From assembly GCA_029219885.1 (NCBI GenBank), contig JAQXUH010000049.1:1-37897 (forward strand): a stretch of 37,897 nucleotides of DNA, written 5' to 3'. Position 1 is the stretch's first letter. Every line of letters starts with the position of its first letter. Position numbers and translations under genes: made by a program. The notes under the pieces are model-generated. The model saw only the letters and a program-made list of their open reading frames with translations, had not been told where the DNA came from and made no database searches. This document shows, piece after piece, positions 8,193 through 16,499 of the stretch. This stretch comes from Eubacteriales bacterium. GTDB lineage: Bacteria > Bacillota > Clostridia > Oscillospirales > Acutalibacteraceae.

Positions 8193-9170
8193 TCAGTCTT
8201 TATTAACTTCAATCTTGCCGAATTTTGGGATATCGGCTCTGTCCACCTTTTTCTCTCTGTTAGGGTCAGCAGGAGCAGGCTTGTACTGAGAACGTCTTGA
8301 GCCGTTACCGCCTCTTGATGAACCGCCTCTTGAGCCTCTTGAATAATTCTTAACTCCGCCCTCAGGCTCGATAAGAACTTTTCTGTCCATTCCGCTGCCT
8401 ACTGAGCGGGAAACTGCACCCTCAACCTCCTGAACAGCAGTATGAATAATTTTTCTTTCATAAGGGTTCATAGGCTCGAAGATGAAACGTCTGCCTGAGC
8501 GAACAACGTAGTTAGCATTTTTAACAGCAAGGGCACGGAGAGTTTCCTCTCTCTTTGCTCTGTAATCGCCAACGTTGATAGTTACTCTGACATACTTATT
8601 TATAACATTTTTTATAGCAAGACCGGTGAGGTACTGAATAGCGTCGAGGGTTTCACCTCTTCTGCCGATAATGATGCCGTAGTCTTCACAGTCAACATCA
8701 ATAACAACAACGCCGTCCTCAACTCTTGCGGAAAGCTTGGCATCCTTAACCTTAAGTCCCTCAAGAATAGCCATAAGATATGCACAGGCACCGTCAAGGT
8801 CAACGTCCTTTTCGGTAATAGCGTCTGCTGTGTGCTGAGGCTTTGAGGTCTCGGCAGGAGCAGTTTTCTTTTCTGCCTGCTTCTTTTCAGGCTGCTTTCT
8901 TTCGGTCTGCTTCTTTTCAGGCTTTTTGTCGTTTGACTTGGCAGGAGCAGGAGCTTTTTTCTTTGCAGGCTTCTTTTCCTTTTTGCCGTCGTCAAAGCTT
9001 GCCTTAACCTTAGCGTCTGAGCCGCCGAAGAGACCGAAGAATTTCTTCTTCTCAGGCATCTGAACGACTTCAATCTTAACATCGGCAGTTGCCGGAGCGT
9101 TAAGACCTGCTTTAGCCGAAGCAGTAGCTTCCTCAATAGTTTTACCGGTACCGATAAATTCCTTTATCAT
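8193..9170 (-). CDS. jag: RNA-binding protein Jag/KhpB (EloR)
   Basis: The 325-residue protein has the Jag-N domain (MIKEFIGTGKTIEEATASAK, residues 1-50) and a Lys/Ala/Pro-rich linker (about 65-125). A KH domain with the GxxG-type loop IIIGRRGETLDAIQYL (about 177-192) is followed by an R3H domain (RRFIFEPMNPYERKIIHTAV). The tail is Gly/Ser/Arg-rich. KhpB binds RNA with KhpA and controls cell elongation in streptococci. It sits 21 bp after yidC, the standard position. The linker is translatable in another frame, but that is a shadow. Confidence 0.94.
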   Translation of the reverse strand: MIKEFIGTGKTIEEATASAKAGLNAPATADVKIEVVQMPEKKKFFGLFGGSDAKVKASFDDGKKEKKPAKKKAPAPAKSNDKKPEKKQTERKQPEKKQAEKKTAPAETSKPQHTADAITEKDVDLDGACAYLMAILEGLKVKDAKLSARVEDGVVVIDVDCEDYGIIIGRRGETLDAIQYLTGLAIKNVINKYVRVTINVGDYRAKREETLRALAVKNANYVVRSGRRFIFEPMNPYERKIIHTAVQEVEGAVSRSVGSGMDRKVLIEPEGGVKNYSRGSRGGSSRGGNGSRRSQYKPAPADPNREKKVDRADIPKFGKIEVNKD

Positions 9171-9191
9171 ATTATCCTCCGATAATGTTTG

Positions 9192-10199
9192 TTATTTAAT
9201 CTTTTTAATATTCTCCTCACGGGAACGACGCTCGATAGTATTTTCAATCATAAGCTTAGCCTGCGTCTTTCTCGGCGGATACTGATAAGCAATAAATACC
9301 TGCTGCAAAAGTGCAACGATATTTGAAATAATCCAGTAGAAACCTACTGCGGCTGTAACCTTAAAGGAAATGTAGAAGGAGAAGAAAGGCATCATTAACA
9401 TCATCAACATCATTGAGCCCATCTGCTGACTTGCCGCAGGATTGTTTTTCTTTTGAATTAAAGTAGAAACCAAGCTTGAACCGAGGGATGTTACAAGACA
9501 GAGGATAGGGATAATAACGATAATTCCGTCTTTCCAATGAGGAACGGCAGTCATATCAAGTCCGAAAAGATTCATACCCTCACGATAGGTAGAAATCTCT
9601 GCACACGTAGCCTCTGTAAACATATTCGGGAAGTTGGCAACAAGAGCATCCTTGTAAGCATCAAAATTCTCAAGAAGATTGAGCTGGAAATAAGTTATCT
9701 TTGCGTCAGGGTCTCCTGTAATCTGCTGATAAATAGGGAGAATAACGTCATAAATAGCCTGTGAGTTATCGTTAAAATCGCTTATTCCCAATACATAGGC
9801 AAAGGGATAATAAATGATACCGATAATACCCATAAGAAAGACCATCTGGAAAATCATAGTTCCGCAGCCCATATTCATAGGGTTATGTCCCTCACGGGCA
9901 TAAAGGTCCTGCATTTCCTGATTGAGCTTGTCTCTGTCTCTCGGGTCAGGATATTTCTTTTGAATTTTCTGAATTTTAGGCTGAAGCCTTGCAGTTTTCG
10001 CCGTAGTTTTCTGCTGTCTTACGTTAAAAGGAAGCAGAATAAGTCTTGTTACAACAGTAAAAATGATAATGGCGATGAAATACTGATTATTCAGAACGTC
10101 CAAAAGGAAGTTCATACAAACGCCGAACAGCCAATAAAGCGGTTTAAAAATACCGACTCCGTTTGACACGGCACTTGATGCAAGTAAAATAGTATTCAT
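9192..10199 (-). CDS. yidC: Membrane protein insertase YidC
   Basis: YidC inserts small and C-terminally anchored proteins into the cytoplasmic membrane. The 335-residue Gram-positive-type protein has an N-terminal hydrophobic segment. The first core helix is followed by [18 protein letters not shown], whose Arg lies in the hydrophilic groove. Then comes a cytoplasmic helical hairpin (about 70-105), several more helices and a basic tail. An insert of about 70 residues (about 145-215) between core helices makes it longer than Bacillus SpoIIIJ. There is no obvious lipobox Cys. The start overlaps the yidD stop by four bases. Confidence 0.94.
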   Translation of the reverse strand: MNTILLASSAVSNGVGIFKPLYWLFGVCMNFLLDVLNNQYFIAIIIFTVVTRLILLPFNVRQQKTTAKTARLQPKIQKIQKKYPDPRDRDKLNQEMQDLYAREGHNPMNMGCGTMIFQMVFLMGIIGIIYYPFAYVLGISDFNDNSQAIYDVILPIYQQITGDPDAKITYFQLNLLENFDAYKDALVANFPNMFTEATCAEISTYREGMNLFGLDMTAVPHWKDGIIVIIPILCLVTSLGSSLVSTLIQKKNNPAASQQMGSMMLMMLMMPFFSFYISFKVTAAVGFYWIISNIVALLQQVFIAYQYPPRKTQAKLMIENTIERRSREENIKKIK

Positions 10200-10447
10200 T
10201 CTTTGTCCTCTTTAGTTTTCTTGGGGGGAACAGGGTCCCATCCACCCTTAAACAAAGGGTTGCACCTTAAAATTCTCAACGCCGCCAAAAGAGTGCCTTT
10301 AAAAATTCCGTGAATTTCTATAGCCTCAATAGCGTACTGCGAGCAGGTAGGAGTATATCGGCAGGCACCGTGAGATACCCTGGGACTTATCGTAAGCTGA
10401 TAAGTCCTGATTAAAAAAATCATAGCCTTTTTAATCAAAGCTCTCAA
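10196..10447 (-). CDS. yidD: Membrane protein insertion efficiency factor YidD
   Basis: The 83-residue protein has the invariant YidD motifs: [27 protein letters not shown], and [17 protein letters not shown]. It is an amphipathic membrane-associated helper of YidC. It overlaps rnpA upstream and yidC downstream by four bases each, indicating translational coupling. Confidence 0.96.
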   Translation of the reverse strand: MRALIKKAMIFLIRTYQLTISPRVSHGACRYTPTCSQYAIEAIEIHGIFKGTLLAALRILRCNPLFKGGWDPVPPKKTKEDKE

Positions 10448-10779
10448 TCTTTAATTACTCCCAACTCTTTAAAATGCGACTCCATTTGTGCCTTGACCGC
10501 CTGCATTTTGACGCAGGTAGTCCTTGTCCTTGCCACGAAGACGAAATCATACACACCGCAAATTCTCGGCTCAAGTTCAGTGAATGCCGCACGAATTACT
10601 CGCTTTGCTCTGTTTCTTTCAACAGCACCGCCGATTTTTTTGCTGGCGGTAATGCCGATACGTGATGTGCTCTGCCTGCTTTTCATTGCGTAGGTAACAA
10701 CGCAGGAGGAGGCACAGCTTTTTCCTCTGTGGTAAAGACGGCGGAAGTCTTTATTTTCTTTTAAGGCAATGCTTTTCAC
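10444..10779 (-). CDS. rnpA: Ribonuclease P protein component
   Basis: The 111-residue basic protein carries the RNR signature [17 protein letters not shown], flanked by [15 protein letters not shown] at the N-terminus. It is the protein cofactor that binds the 5' leader of pre-tRNA in RNase P. It lies 21 bp after rpmH in the usual order and overlaps the yidD start. Confidence 0.97.
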   Translation of the reverse strand: MKSIALKENKDFRRLYHRGKSCASSCVVTYAMKSRQSTSRIGITASKKIGGAVERNRAKRVIRAAFTELEPRICGVYDFVFVARTRTTCVKMQAVKAQMESHFKELGVIKD

Positions 10780-10800
10780 CTAATCACACCCAATCAGTAA

Positions 10801-10935
10801 TTAGTAAGAAAGCTTCTTTCTTCCTTTAGCACGGCGGCGAGCAAGCACCTTTCTGCCGTTCTTTGTTGACATTCTCTTCCTGAAGCCATGTACCTTCTGT
10901 GCATGTCTCTTCTTAGGTTGGAAAGTTCTCTTCAT
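10801..10935 (-). CDS. rpmH: 50S ribosomal protein L34
   Basis: The minus strand encodes [20 protein letters not shown] and continues to [18 protein letters not shown], the canonical 44-residue L34. It is the first gene of the rpmH-rnpA-yidD-yidC-jag operon. In Bacillus-type genomes rpmH is divergent from dnaA across oriC; here dnaA lies about 14 kb away and is transcribed in the same direction. Confidence 0.98.
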   Translation of the reverse strand: MKRTFQPKKRHAQKVHGFRKRMSTKNGRKVLARRRAKGRKKLSY

Positions 10936-11049
10936 ATTCTTTTTCACTCCATTCCAAAGACTAAACTTGTCTTAATCTTCATATTCTCTGCACGGTATAG
11001 TGCAGGCACAAATTATTGCAGGGGATACAACTCCACAATATCGGTAAGT

Positions 11050-11079
11050 ATTATATATTAAAATTAACACACTTGTCAA
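11050..11079 (-). promoter_or_regulatory. Promoter of the rpmH operon
   Basis: Minus strand TTGACA (11074-11079), an 18-bp spacer and TATAAT (11050-11055), both perfect consensus hexamers. A leader of about 105 bases precedes rpmH. Confidence 0.8.
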
Positions 11080-11096
11080 CAAAAAATTTTATAATC

Positions 11097-11125
11097 TTGT
11101 AATTAGTTACATTATATATTATAAT
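11097..11125 (+). promoter_or_regulatory. Promoter of mtnN
   Basis: TTGTAA, 17 bp, TATAAT (11120-11125) on the plus strand, divergent from the rpmH promoter. The mtnN start is about 55 bp downstream. Confidence 0.65.
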
Positions 11126-11183
11126 AGCACTATATGTTGGGCAGTTCTTTTAATCTGCCACAAGTCAAACGGAGGTATTTTTG

Positions 11184-11891
11184 ATGATTGGTATTATCGG
11201 TGCAATGGATGTGGAAATAGATTCCATAAAAAGCAGAATTGAAAATAAGACGTCATCTGTTATTTCAGGCGTGGAATTTGTCTGCGGATTTATTGAGGGC
11301 GTAATGGTTTGTGCCGCAAAATGCTCTCCGGGAAAGGTCAATGCCGCCATTTGTGCTCAGGCTATGATTGATAATTTTGACATTGACAGAATGATAAATG
11401 TTGGAGTTGCCTGTTCGCTCAGCGAAGATGTGGTGATTAAAAATGTTGTTATCGCCTCTGACGTGTGCGAATACGATATTGACATTACTGCATTAGGAGA
11501 GCCCAGAGGCTTTATCAACGGACTGAATGTGATTAAAATCAAGACGGATGATGAGCTTTCCGAGCAGCTTGCACGTACTGCTATCAACTGCGGAGAGAAA
11601 ATTCACCGAGGCACTATTGCCAGCGGTGACACCTTTATAGCTGACGGCGGTCTTAAAGATATGATAAAAGGCGAGTTCGGTGCTATCTGCGGAGAAATGG
11701 AGGGCGGTGCAATCGGTCACGTTTGTGCCTGTGCAGGTGTGCCCTTTGGGATTTTGCGTTCAATAAGCGACGGCGGCGACGAAAATTCTCAGCTTGATTA
11801 TCCCACATTTAAAAAAATCGCTGCGGAAATCTCCACAGCGATAATTCTCGAATACATCAGAACTCAGCGTAATCAGTACTCACTCTTCTAA
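11184..11891 (+). CDS. mtnN: 5'-methylthioadenosine/S-adenosylhomocysteine nucleosidase
   Basis: The enzyme hydrolyses MTA and SAH to adenine and the thioribose sugar, recycling SAM by-products. The 235-residue protein begins MIGIIGAMDVEIDSI, where the Glu acts as a catalytic acid in the family. It has the nucleoside motif CGEMEGGAIGHVCACAGVPF and the catalytic Asp in RSISDGGDE. ATG 11184 is preferred to the overlapping TTG 11181 because GGAGG lies at a proper distance. It has its own promoter. The 3' end overlaps the convergent XRE regulator by 12 bp. Confidence 0.94.
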   Translation: MIGIIGAMDVEIDSIKSRIENKTSSVISGVEFVCGFIEGVMVCAAKCSPGKVNAAICAQAMIDNFDIDRMINVGVACSLSEDVVIKNVVIASDVCEYDIDITALGEPRGFINGLNVIKIKTDDELSEQLARTAINCGEKIHRGTIASGDTFIADGGLKDMIKGEFGAICGEMEGGAIGHVCACAGVPFGILRSISDGGDENSQLDYPTFKKIAAEISTAIILEYIRTQRNQYSLF

Positions 11892-12521
11892 AATAAAGGT
11901 ATTGAGGATATGCTCTTCCGCCTTTTCGATAATAGTATGAAGTGCGGTTTTCTCCGACAGGTCGGAGCCTGTACGTGATTTATCCTCGATAAATACGAAC
12001 TTTGCGTCCTCCATAGCAGTTGCGGCTGACGCCAATTCTCTGCCCAAGGTGAAGTCAAGCTTGAACATTTCCTTTGGAAGTATGCCTGCCTTGGCCATTG
12101 TGGTAGCACCTCTGTAAAGGCAGAGGGTGTAGTAGTTGTAGATGAAGTTTCTTGTTCTCTCGTCTGCACCTACCGGCAGAAGATTAAGAAGATTTTTAGT
12201 AGCCTGAAGAAGAAGAGATACTGTGCTTTCGCTTTCTTCTCCGTCAAGAGCAAATTCCGATGCGTCAAGGTCAAGACCGTTTCTGCTTTCGCTGACGCCT
12301 AAAAGATAGTCGGTTGTAACGCCGTAGTATTCACCGCAGCGGATGACGAAATCAAGACCGCACTCTCTGATACCCTTTTCGTAATGGCTGAGAAGTGCCT
12401 GAGAAACGCCCAAATCTGTGGCCGCTTTCTTCTGACTTATACCTCTTTCCTTGCGAAGCTGTGAAAGCTTTGCTGCAAATTTTGAAACCTTTTCGTTCTT
12501 TTCACCAGTTTGCTTACTCAT
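11880..12521 (-). CDS. XRE-family transcriptional regulator
   Basis: The 213-residue protein has an N-terminal helix-turn-helix domain (about 14-70: LSQLRKERGISQKKAATDLGVSQALLSHYEKG), followed by FVIRCGEYYGVTTDYLLGVSES, typical of Cro/CI-type regulators. The C-terminal 130 residues are helical and of unknown function, with no peptidase or metal motif visible. It is transcribed towards mtnN and overlaps its end. Its own promoter region contains TTAC-N5-GTAA palindromes that suggest autoregulation. The target genes are unknown; the divergent histidine phosphatase is a candidate. Confidence 0.85.
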   Translation of the reverse strand: MSKQTGEKNEKVSKFAAKLSQLRKERGISQKKAATDLGVSQALLSHYEKGIRECGLDFVIRCGEYYGVTTDYLLGVSESRNGLDLDASEFALDGEESESTVSLLLQATKNLLNLLPVGADERTRNFIYNYYTLCLYRGATTMAKAGILPKEMFKLDFTLGRELASAATAMEDAKFVFIEDKSRTGSDLSEKTALHTIIEKAEEHILNTFILEE

Positions 12522-12539
12522 TATAATTCCTCCGATTTA

Positions 12540-12609
12540 TTACAAAGAGTATTATACCACCATATTACTATTTGTAAAGTGGGAATTTTGTTTTGTTAAT
12601 TTTTTGTAA
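12540..12609 (-). promoter_or_regulatory. XRE gene promoter with candidate operators
   Basis: Minus strand TTTACA (12573-12578), 16 bp, TATAAT (12551-12556). A 13-bp palindrome TTAC-TATTT-GTAA (12565-12577) overlaps the -35. An imperfect copy TTAC-N5-GTAT (12540-12552) overlaps the -10, and a third TTTGTAA lies at 12603-12609, 32 bp from the second. The helical phasing suggests operator sites for the XRE protein (inference). Confidence 0.5.
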
Positions 12610-12636
12610 TATTTGGCTAAAAAAGGAGCTTTTTAT

Positions 12637-13269
12637 ATGAAAACCTACACCATTTATTTCTTCCGTCACGGAATTACCAAAGGAAACTTAAACGCACAGT
12701 ATATTGGGCACACCGACCTGCCACTAACTACAGATAGTATATCCGCCATAAAAAAGATTAAGGCAACGGAGCATTATCCAAAGGTTGACGCCGTATTTTC
12801 CTCACCGCTGAAAAGGTGCAAGGACTCTGCCTCTTTAATGTTCCCCGAAAACAATATTATGATTATTGATGATTTTATCGAGTATAATTTCGGCGAATTT
12901 GAGGGCTTGACCGCTGAGGATTTAAAGGATAATGAAGATTTCAAAACCTGGCTGAGAGGTGATATGCAGGCAAGAACACCTTACGGCGAAAGCAACGCAG
13001 AATTTATTCACCGTGTCTGTGCCGCTTTTGAAAAGGTGGTAGAGGGCTGTATTAAAACAGGCGTGCAGAATGTGGCAATTGTAGGTCACGCAGGTGTGCT
13101 GATGACACTTCTTTCCTGCTACGGACTGCCCGAGGCTCCTATGGCACATTGGCAGATGGACCCCGGCTACGGCTTTAAGCTGCGTATTACTCCGTCACTT
13201 TGGATGAGGGCAAATAAGCTTGAGGTTGTTGACACCGCACCAACTGCCATAAAAGATTTGAAAGAGTAA
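12637..13269 (+). CDS. Histidine phosphatase family protein (phosphoglycerate mutase-like)
   Basis: The 210-residue protein has the catalytic RHG motif in IYFFRHGITKGN (phospho-acceptor His), and SSPLKRCKDSA with the second Arg. The acid/base Glu region is FGEFEGLTAEDL, and the second His is in VAIVGHAGVLMTLL. This catalytic set matches branch-1 phosphatases such as alpha-ribazole phosphatase (CobC) and cofactor-dependent mutases; the substrate cannot be assigned. The start at 12637 follows AAGGAG by seven bases; the in-frame Met at 12613 has no such site. It precedes folB and folK across a repeat-bearing 107-bp gap. Confidence 0.86.
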   Translation: MKTYTIYFFRHGITKGNLNAQYIGHTDLPLTTDSISAIKKIKATEHYPKVDAVFSSPLKRCKDSASLMFPENNIMIIDDFIEYNFGEFEGLTAEDLKDNEDFKTWLRGDMQARTPYGESNAEFIHRVCAAFEKVVEGCIKTGVQNVAIVGHAGVLMTLLSCYGLPEAPMAHWQMDPGYGFKLRITPSLWMRANKLEVVDTAPTAIKDLKE

Positions 13270-13310
13270 TAGTGTCGGTTGATAAACTTACAAATGGTAA
13301 TAGATATTTT

Positions 13311-13338
13311 TGTAGGGGATGGCGTCCTCGACATCCCG
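13311..13338 (+). repeat. Palindromic repeat, AT-type stem
   Basis: A complete copy in the gap between the phosphatase gene and folB, with stem GGGATG/CATCCC, in the orientation opposite to the copy at 6152. Confidence 0.85.
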
Positions 13339-13376
13339 CACCGCAACAGCAATTTTAAGTAACAAAGGAACATATT

Positions 13377-13736
13377 ATGGACAAGATTTTGATTAAAGAT
13401 TTAAAGCTATTTGCATACCACGGAGTAAACGAGGAGGAAAAGCGTGACGGGCAGAATTTCGTTTTTGATATTGCCCTGAGCGTAAATATGACAAAAGCCT
13501 GTTACTCCGACGACGTAAATGATACAGTCAGTTATGCAAAGGTAATAAAAACTGTACGCCGAGTATTCACCGCAGAGAAATATGACCTGCTGGAAAAGGC
13601 GGCACAGGTAACGGCAGACGCCATACTCGAGGAATATCCCGACGTATTTTCCGTTGACATTACATTAAAAAAGCCTGAAGCTCCGATGAAAGCGGACTTC
13701 GGCTGGGTAGGCGTAGAAATTTCGAGAGAGAGATAG
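13377..13736 (+). CDS. folB: Dihydroneopterin aldolase
   Basis: FolB converts 7,8-dihydroneopterin to 6-hydroxymethyl-dihydropterin in folate synthesis. The 119-residue protein has the family opening ILIKDLKLFAYHGVNEEEKR with the active-site Glu, SYAKVIKTVRR, and KKPEAPMKADFGWVGVEI with the conserved Lys. The length is standard. folK begins four bases after its stop, so the two consecutive steps are coupled. folP and folE are not in the window. Confidence 0.94.
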   Translation: MDKILIKDLKLFAYHGVNEEEKRDGQNFVFDIALSVNMTKACYSDDVNDTVSYAKVIKTVRRVFTAEKYDLLEKAAQVTADAILEEYPDVFSVDITLKKPEAPMKADFGWVGVEISRER

Positions 13737-13740
13737 GAAT

Positions 13741-14211
13741 ATGGAATACATTATCAGCGTTGGCACCAACATGGGTGACAGAAAAGAAAATATCGACAGG
13801 GCAATTGAGTCAATCAATCTTCTGCCCTACACAGACGTTATCCGTCAATCGTCGGTTTACGAAACAGAGCCGGTGGGCTATGCAAGACAGCAGAATTTTT
13901 ACAATATCGCATTGGTGGTGGAGTCGGTTTTTGAGCCGGGCGAAATGCTCGGTGCCTGCCTTGGAATTGAGTCAGGCTTCGGCAGACTGCGTACTGTAAG
14001 AAACGGCCCGAGAATTATTGATTTGGATATAATTTTTGCAGAGGACGCAGAAATTAACAGCCGAAATCTCATTGTTCCGCACCCTCGATATCACGAAAGA
14101 CGTTTTGTTCTTGAGCCGCTTTTGGAGCTTTTCCCCGACGGCACGGCATATGGTATTGAGTTTAAGCACTATCTTGACGAAATCGACGGACAGGAGATTA
14201 TTAAACTATAA
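13741..14211 (+). CDS. folK: 2-amino-4-hydroxy-6-hydroxymethyldihydropteridine pyrophosphokinase
   Basis: HPPK transfers pyrophosphate from ATP to the pterin made by FolB. The 156-residue protein has the opening SVGTNMGDRKENIDRAIE and VYETEPVGYARQQNFYN. The signature GPRIIDLDIIFAED carries the two Mg-binding Asp residues, followed by VPHPRYHERRFVLEPL. It is translationally close to folB. The gene ends 30 bp before an independent promoter and small RNA candidate. Confidence 0.95.
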   Translation: MEYIISVGTNMGDRKENIDRAIESINLLPYTDVIRQSSVYETEPVGYARQQNFYNIALVVESVFEPGEMLGACLGIESGFGRLRTVRNGPRIIDLDIIFAEDAEINSRNLIVPHPRYHERRFVLEPLLELFPDGTAYGIEFKHYLDEIDGQEIIKL

Positions 14212-14241
14212 TAAGTAAACAAGCGTTATTTTTTGTTACTA

Positions 14242-14270
14242 TTGACAAAGATAAAAAAATACGCTAACAT
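14242..14270 (+). promoter_or_regulatory. Promoter of orphan small RNA
   Basis: TTGACA (14242-14247), exactly 17 bp, TAACAT (14265-14270). It directs transcription into a short non-coding stretch that ends in a strong terminator. Confidence 0.6.
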
Positions 14271-14276
14271 AAAAAC

Positions 14277-14370
14277 AGATAAGGAGCTTGCCTGATAGAC
14301 GGTTAGCCCTCACTGTTGATTAAAAAGAGATAATCCTCGAATGGAGTTGAGGCGATTATCTCTTTTTATT
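14277..14370 (+). ncRNA. Candidate orphan small RNA (about 95 nt)
   Basis: Between a good sigma-A promoter and a 14-bp terminator hairpin lies about 45 bases of unique sequence with no ORF that has a credible start. It does not belong to any repeat family seen in the window, and I do not recognise it as a known riboswitch or RNA family. Because folK ends only 30 bp before the promoter, it could also serve as the terminator region of folB-folK; the promoter argues for an independent transcript. Confidence 0.45.
14322..14367 (+). terminator. Strong intrinsic terminator, probably bidirectional
   Basis: A 14-bp perfect stem AAAAAGAGATAATC / GATTATCTCTTTTT with a small inner CTC/GAG stem, followed by TATTTTTAT. 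The A-run on the left side means it can also terminate leftward transcription. Confidence 0.85.
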
Positions 14371-14391
14371 TTTATAATACATTGTTATTTA

Positions 14392-14420
14392 CGGGATGTC
14401 GAGGACGCCATCCCCTACAA
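14392..14420 (-). repeat. Palindromic repeat, AT-type stem
   Basis: Complete copy 25 bp after the small-RNA terminator, with the same loop and CCTACA tail as the copy at 6152. Confidence 0.85.
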
Positions 14421-14451
14421 ATATCAACTGCTGATTGCATAAAATATACGT

Positions 14452-14594
14452 CTCCCCTGTGTAAGGGGAGATGTCAATCTTACGATTGACAGAGGGGTTG
14501 ATTGTAGTTCATTTTTACAATCTTATTGCAACAACCATCAATCCCTCTGTCTGCTCACAAGGTTCGCATCCAGCTCCCTTTGCACAAGGGAGCC
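14452..14594. repeat. Miniature inverted-repeat element, copy 1
   Basis: A 143-bp element bounded by CTCCCCTGTGTAAGGGGAG (14452-14470) and CTCCCTTTGCACAAGGGAG (14574-14592). Each end is a hairpin, and the two ends are inverted repeats of each other. The inside has stem GTCAATC-TTAC-GATTGAC and the shared block TTATTGCAACAAC. Copy 2 (16500-16634) has the same outline with different internal stems. There is no coding capacity, so this is a MITE-like element mobilised in trans or a structured repeat. Confidence 0.75.
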
Positions 14595-14647
14595 AAAAAT
14601 TTTACTCGCCGTTAGTATTCTAAATCATTATTCATTATTCATTAAAA

Positions 14648-14674
14648 AAATGCTCCCTGAAATAGGGAGCATTT
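14648..14674 (-). terminator. Intrinsic terminator of the LCP gene
   Basis: AAATGCTCCCT pairs with AGGGAGCATTT, an 11-bp stem, followed by a U-rich run in the leftward direction. It lies 7 bp after the LCP stop. Confidence 0.85.
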
Positions 14675-14680
14675 TGTTGT

Positions 14681-16444
14681 TTATCTACCGAGTGCGATAT
14701 AATCTGCACGGTTTTCATTAAGATTGATATTTGACTTGCCGTAGATACGCATCTGAAGTTCGTAAGCGTCCTTTGGAATATCTGCAAGCCATATCCAATT
14801 GCCGGGAGCGGCGGAGAAATTCTGACCGCCTTTGCAATTATCCGTAGAGGGAACGTTGCTTGTTTTAATCTCGTAGCTGAGCCAGCTGTCCTTGAGAGCG
14901 GTATTGCCTATCTCGATAAGCTCTTTTTTGTCATATCCTGTATAGACGTAATCAACAAGCTCGTTGACAGTTTTAACAATGTCAATTGCACCTGATGAGG
15001 TCATTTTCTTAAGGAGAGCGGAGAGAACAGTTTTCTGCCTGTTGGCTCTTGCTCCGTCGGAATCTATCTTCCTGATTCTGCAATATGCAAGTGCCTGCTC
15101 GCCGTTGAGCTTCATTTTACCCTCTGTGCCGTCGAAATTCTGAGTGATAGTCACGCCGCCGTAACGCTTAGGGTGATTGTTAATCTCATTGATTTCAGCT
15201 GAGGTGATATTGATAGTTACGCCGTCAAGAGCGTCAATAATCTTCGGGAAGCTTGCGAAATTAACTACTGCATAATTGTTGATTACCAGCTTGTAATATC
15301 TCTCAATAGTGTTGATATAAGTTTTCATTCCGCCCATTGACGCAGACTCGTTAATCTTGCCGTAATGTCCCTCGCCGTCTACCTCGTAGTAAACGTAAAG
15401 GTCACGGAGAATTGAGGTCAGGTGAATTTCCTGAGTGTCAATATTGATTGAGGCGATAATTGCAGAGTCGGCTCTTGAGGTGTCGGAAATCTCTTTCTCT
15501 CTTGTGTCCTCACCGATAAGAAGAATGTTCATAACGTGAGTTGAGCTTACAGGGTCGCCGTTCTGGTACCACTGCTTAAGATACTCCTTGTAGCTGTAAA
15601 GCTCACCTGCGGAAAGCTCGTCAATTGTAGGGAAGTCCTCCTGCAAAAAGTCCATACCGTCATAGTATGTTACCATCTGATAAGGGTCCTCTTCCTCGTT
15701 ATTTGTCACCTTGTCGAGAATGTTGTTTGCAAAAAGTATAGCAAAAATCGCTGCCGCAACAACCATAATTACAAGAATTATAATAACTGTTTTTGTAACC
15801 TTATTCTTCTTTTTCTGCTCTTTGCTTTCAGGCTTTGCCTCTTCCTTAATTATGTAGTCGTCATCTGCCGCCAGGGAAAGCAGGTCAACCATTCCGTTGC
15901 TGTCAGGCTCGGTAAGAAGCACCTTGTGCTCCTGCTGATTATCCTGAATTTCCTGATTGCCTTGATTGTCGGAAATAATATCGTCGCTTTCAAGCCTTTC
16001 CTCTGCCGTTTCGTCTGTTTCACTTGCAGGCTCAGGGCTTTCTTCAATATTTATTTCGTGGATATCATCATTTTCTTGTGGCTGAGAAACAGGAATTTCG
16101 ATTTTAACGTCCTTTGGCTCCTCTGCTTTTGGAGTTTTCGGCTCATCATCTGTTAAGGTGATAACCTCCGGCTCCTGCTCTTTTGGCTGCACTTCCTCTT
16201 TGATATAGAAAGTTTCTTCCTTTTCAGGCTCTTTGGCAGGCTTGTCCTCTTTTTCAAAGCTGATAGCCAGCTCCTCATCATCCTTTGGAGCTGTTTTCGG
16301 TGCTTCGCTTTCAAAAGGAGCAGACACTTTTTTCGCCTCAGGTGCCTTTTTGCTGTCCTGATTTTTCAGTGCCGCCTCGTTTTCCTCTCTTCTCTTTTTT
16401 ACCTCGGAAAGAATATCGTCAATACTGTATGATTCCTTCTCCAA
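14681..16444 (-). CDS. LytR-CpsA-Psr (LCP) family cell-wall glycopolymer transferase
   Basis: LCP proteins attach teichoic acids or other glycopolymers to peptidoglycan outside the membrane. The protein of about 587 residues has a cytoplasmic, highly acidic low-complexity region of about 215 residues. One membrane helix follows (about 218-240, TVIIILVIMVVAAAIFAILF), then the LCP domain with NILLIGEDTR, TSRADSAIIASINID, SILRDLYVYY and AYCRIRKIDSDGARANRQ; these Asp and Arg residues bind the polyprenyl pyrophosphate. TTG 16444 is preferred because AGGAG is eight bases upstream; GTG 16453 abuts that site. The N-terminal acidic domain, opening YSIDDILSEVKKRREE, is unusually long. Confidence 0.9.
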   Translation of the reverse strand: MEKESYSIDDILSEVKKRREENEAALKNQDSKKAPEAKKVSAPFESEAPKTAPKDDEELAISFEKEDKPAKEPEKEETFYIKEEVQPKEQEPEVITLTDDEPKTPKAEEPKDVKIEIPVSQPQENDDIHEINIEESPEPASETDETAEERLESDDIISDNQGNQEIQDNQQEHKVLLTEPDSNGMVDLLSLAADDDYIIKEEAKPESKEQKKKNKVTKTVIIILVIMVVAAAIFAILFANNILDKVTNNEEEDPYQMVTYYDGMDFLQEDFPTIDELSAGELYSYKEYLKQWYQNGDPVSSTHVMNILLIGEDTREKEISDTSRADSAIIASINIDTQEIHLTSILRDLYVYYEVDGEGHYGKINESASMGGMKTYINTIERYYKLVINNYAVVNFASFPKIIDALDGVTINITSAEINEINNHPKRYGGVTITQNFDGTEGKMKLNGEQALAYCRIRKIDSDGARANRQKTVLSALLKKMTSSGAIDIVKTVNELVDYVYTGYDKKELIEIGNTALKDSWLSYEIKTSNVPSTDNCKGGQNFSAAPGNWIWLADIPKDAYELQMRIYGKSNINLNENRADYIALGR

Positions 16445-16499
16445 CGGTATCACTCCTCTTTTGCCGGTAGATTGGTGGGTTGATTAAAAACTTCTTTGC

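Noticed and set aside
8612-9136. 174-codon ORF within jag in another frame
   Set aside because: It is a shadow of the Lys/Ala-rich jag linker, giving a Leu/Arg/Lys-rich nonsense sequence.
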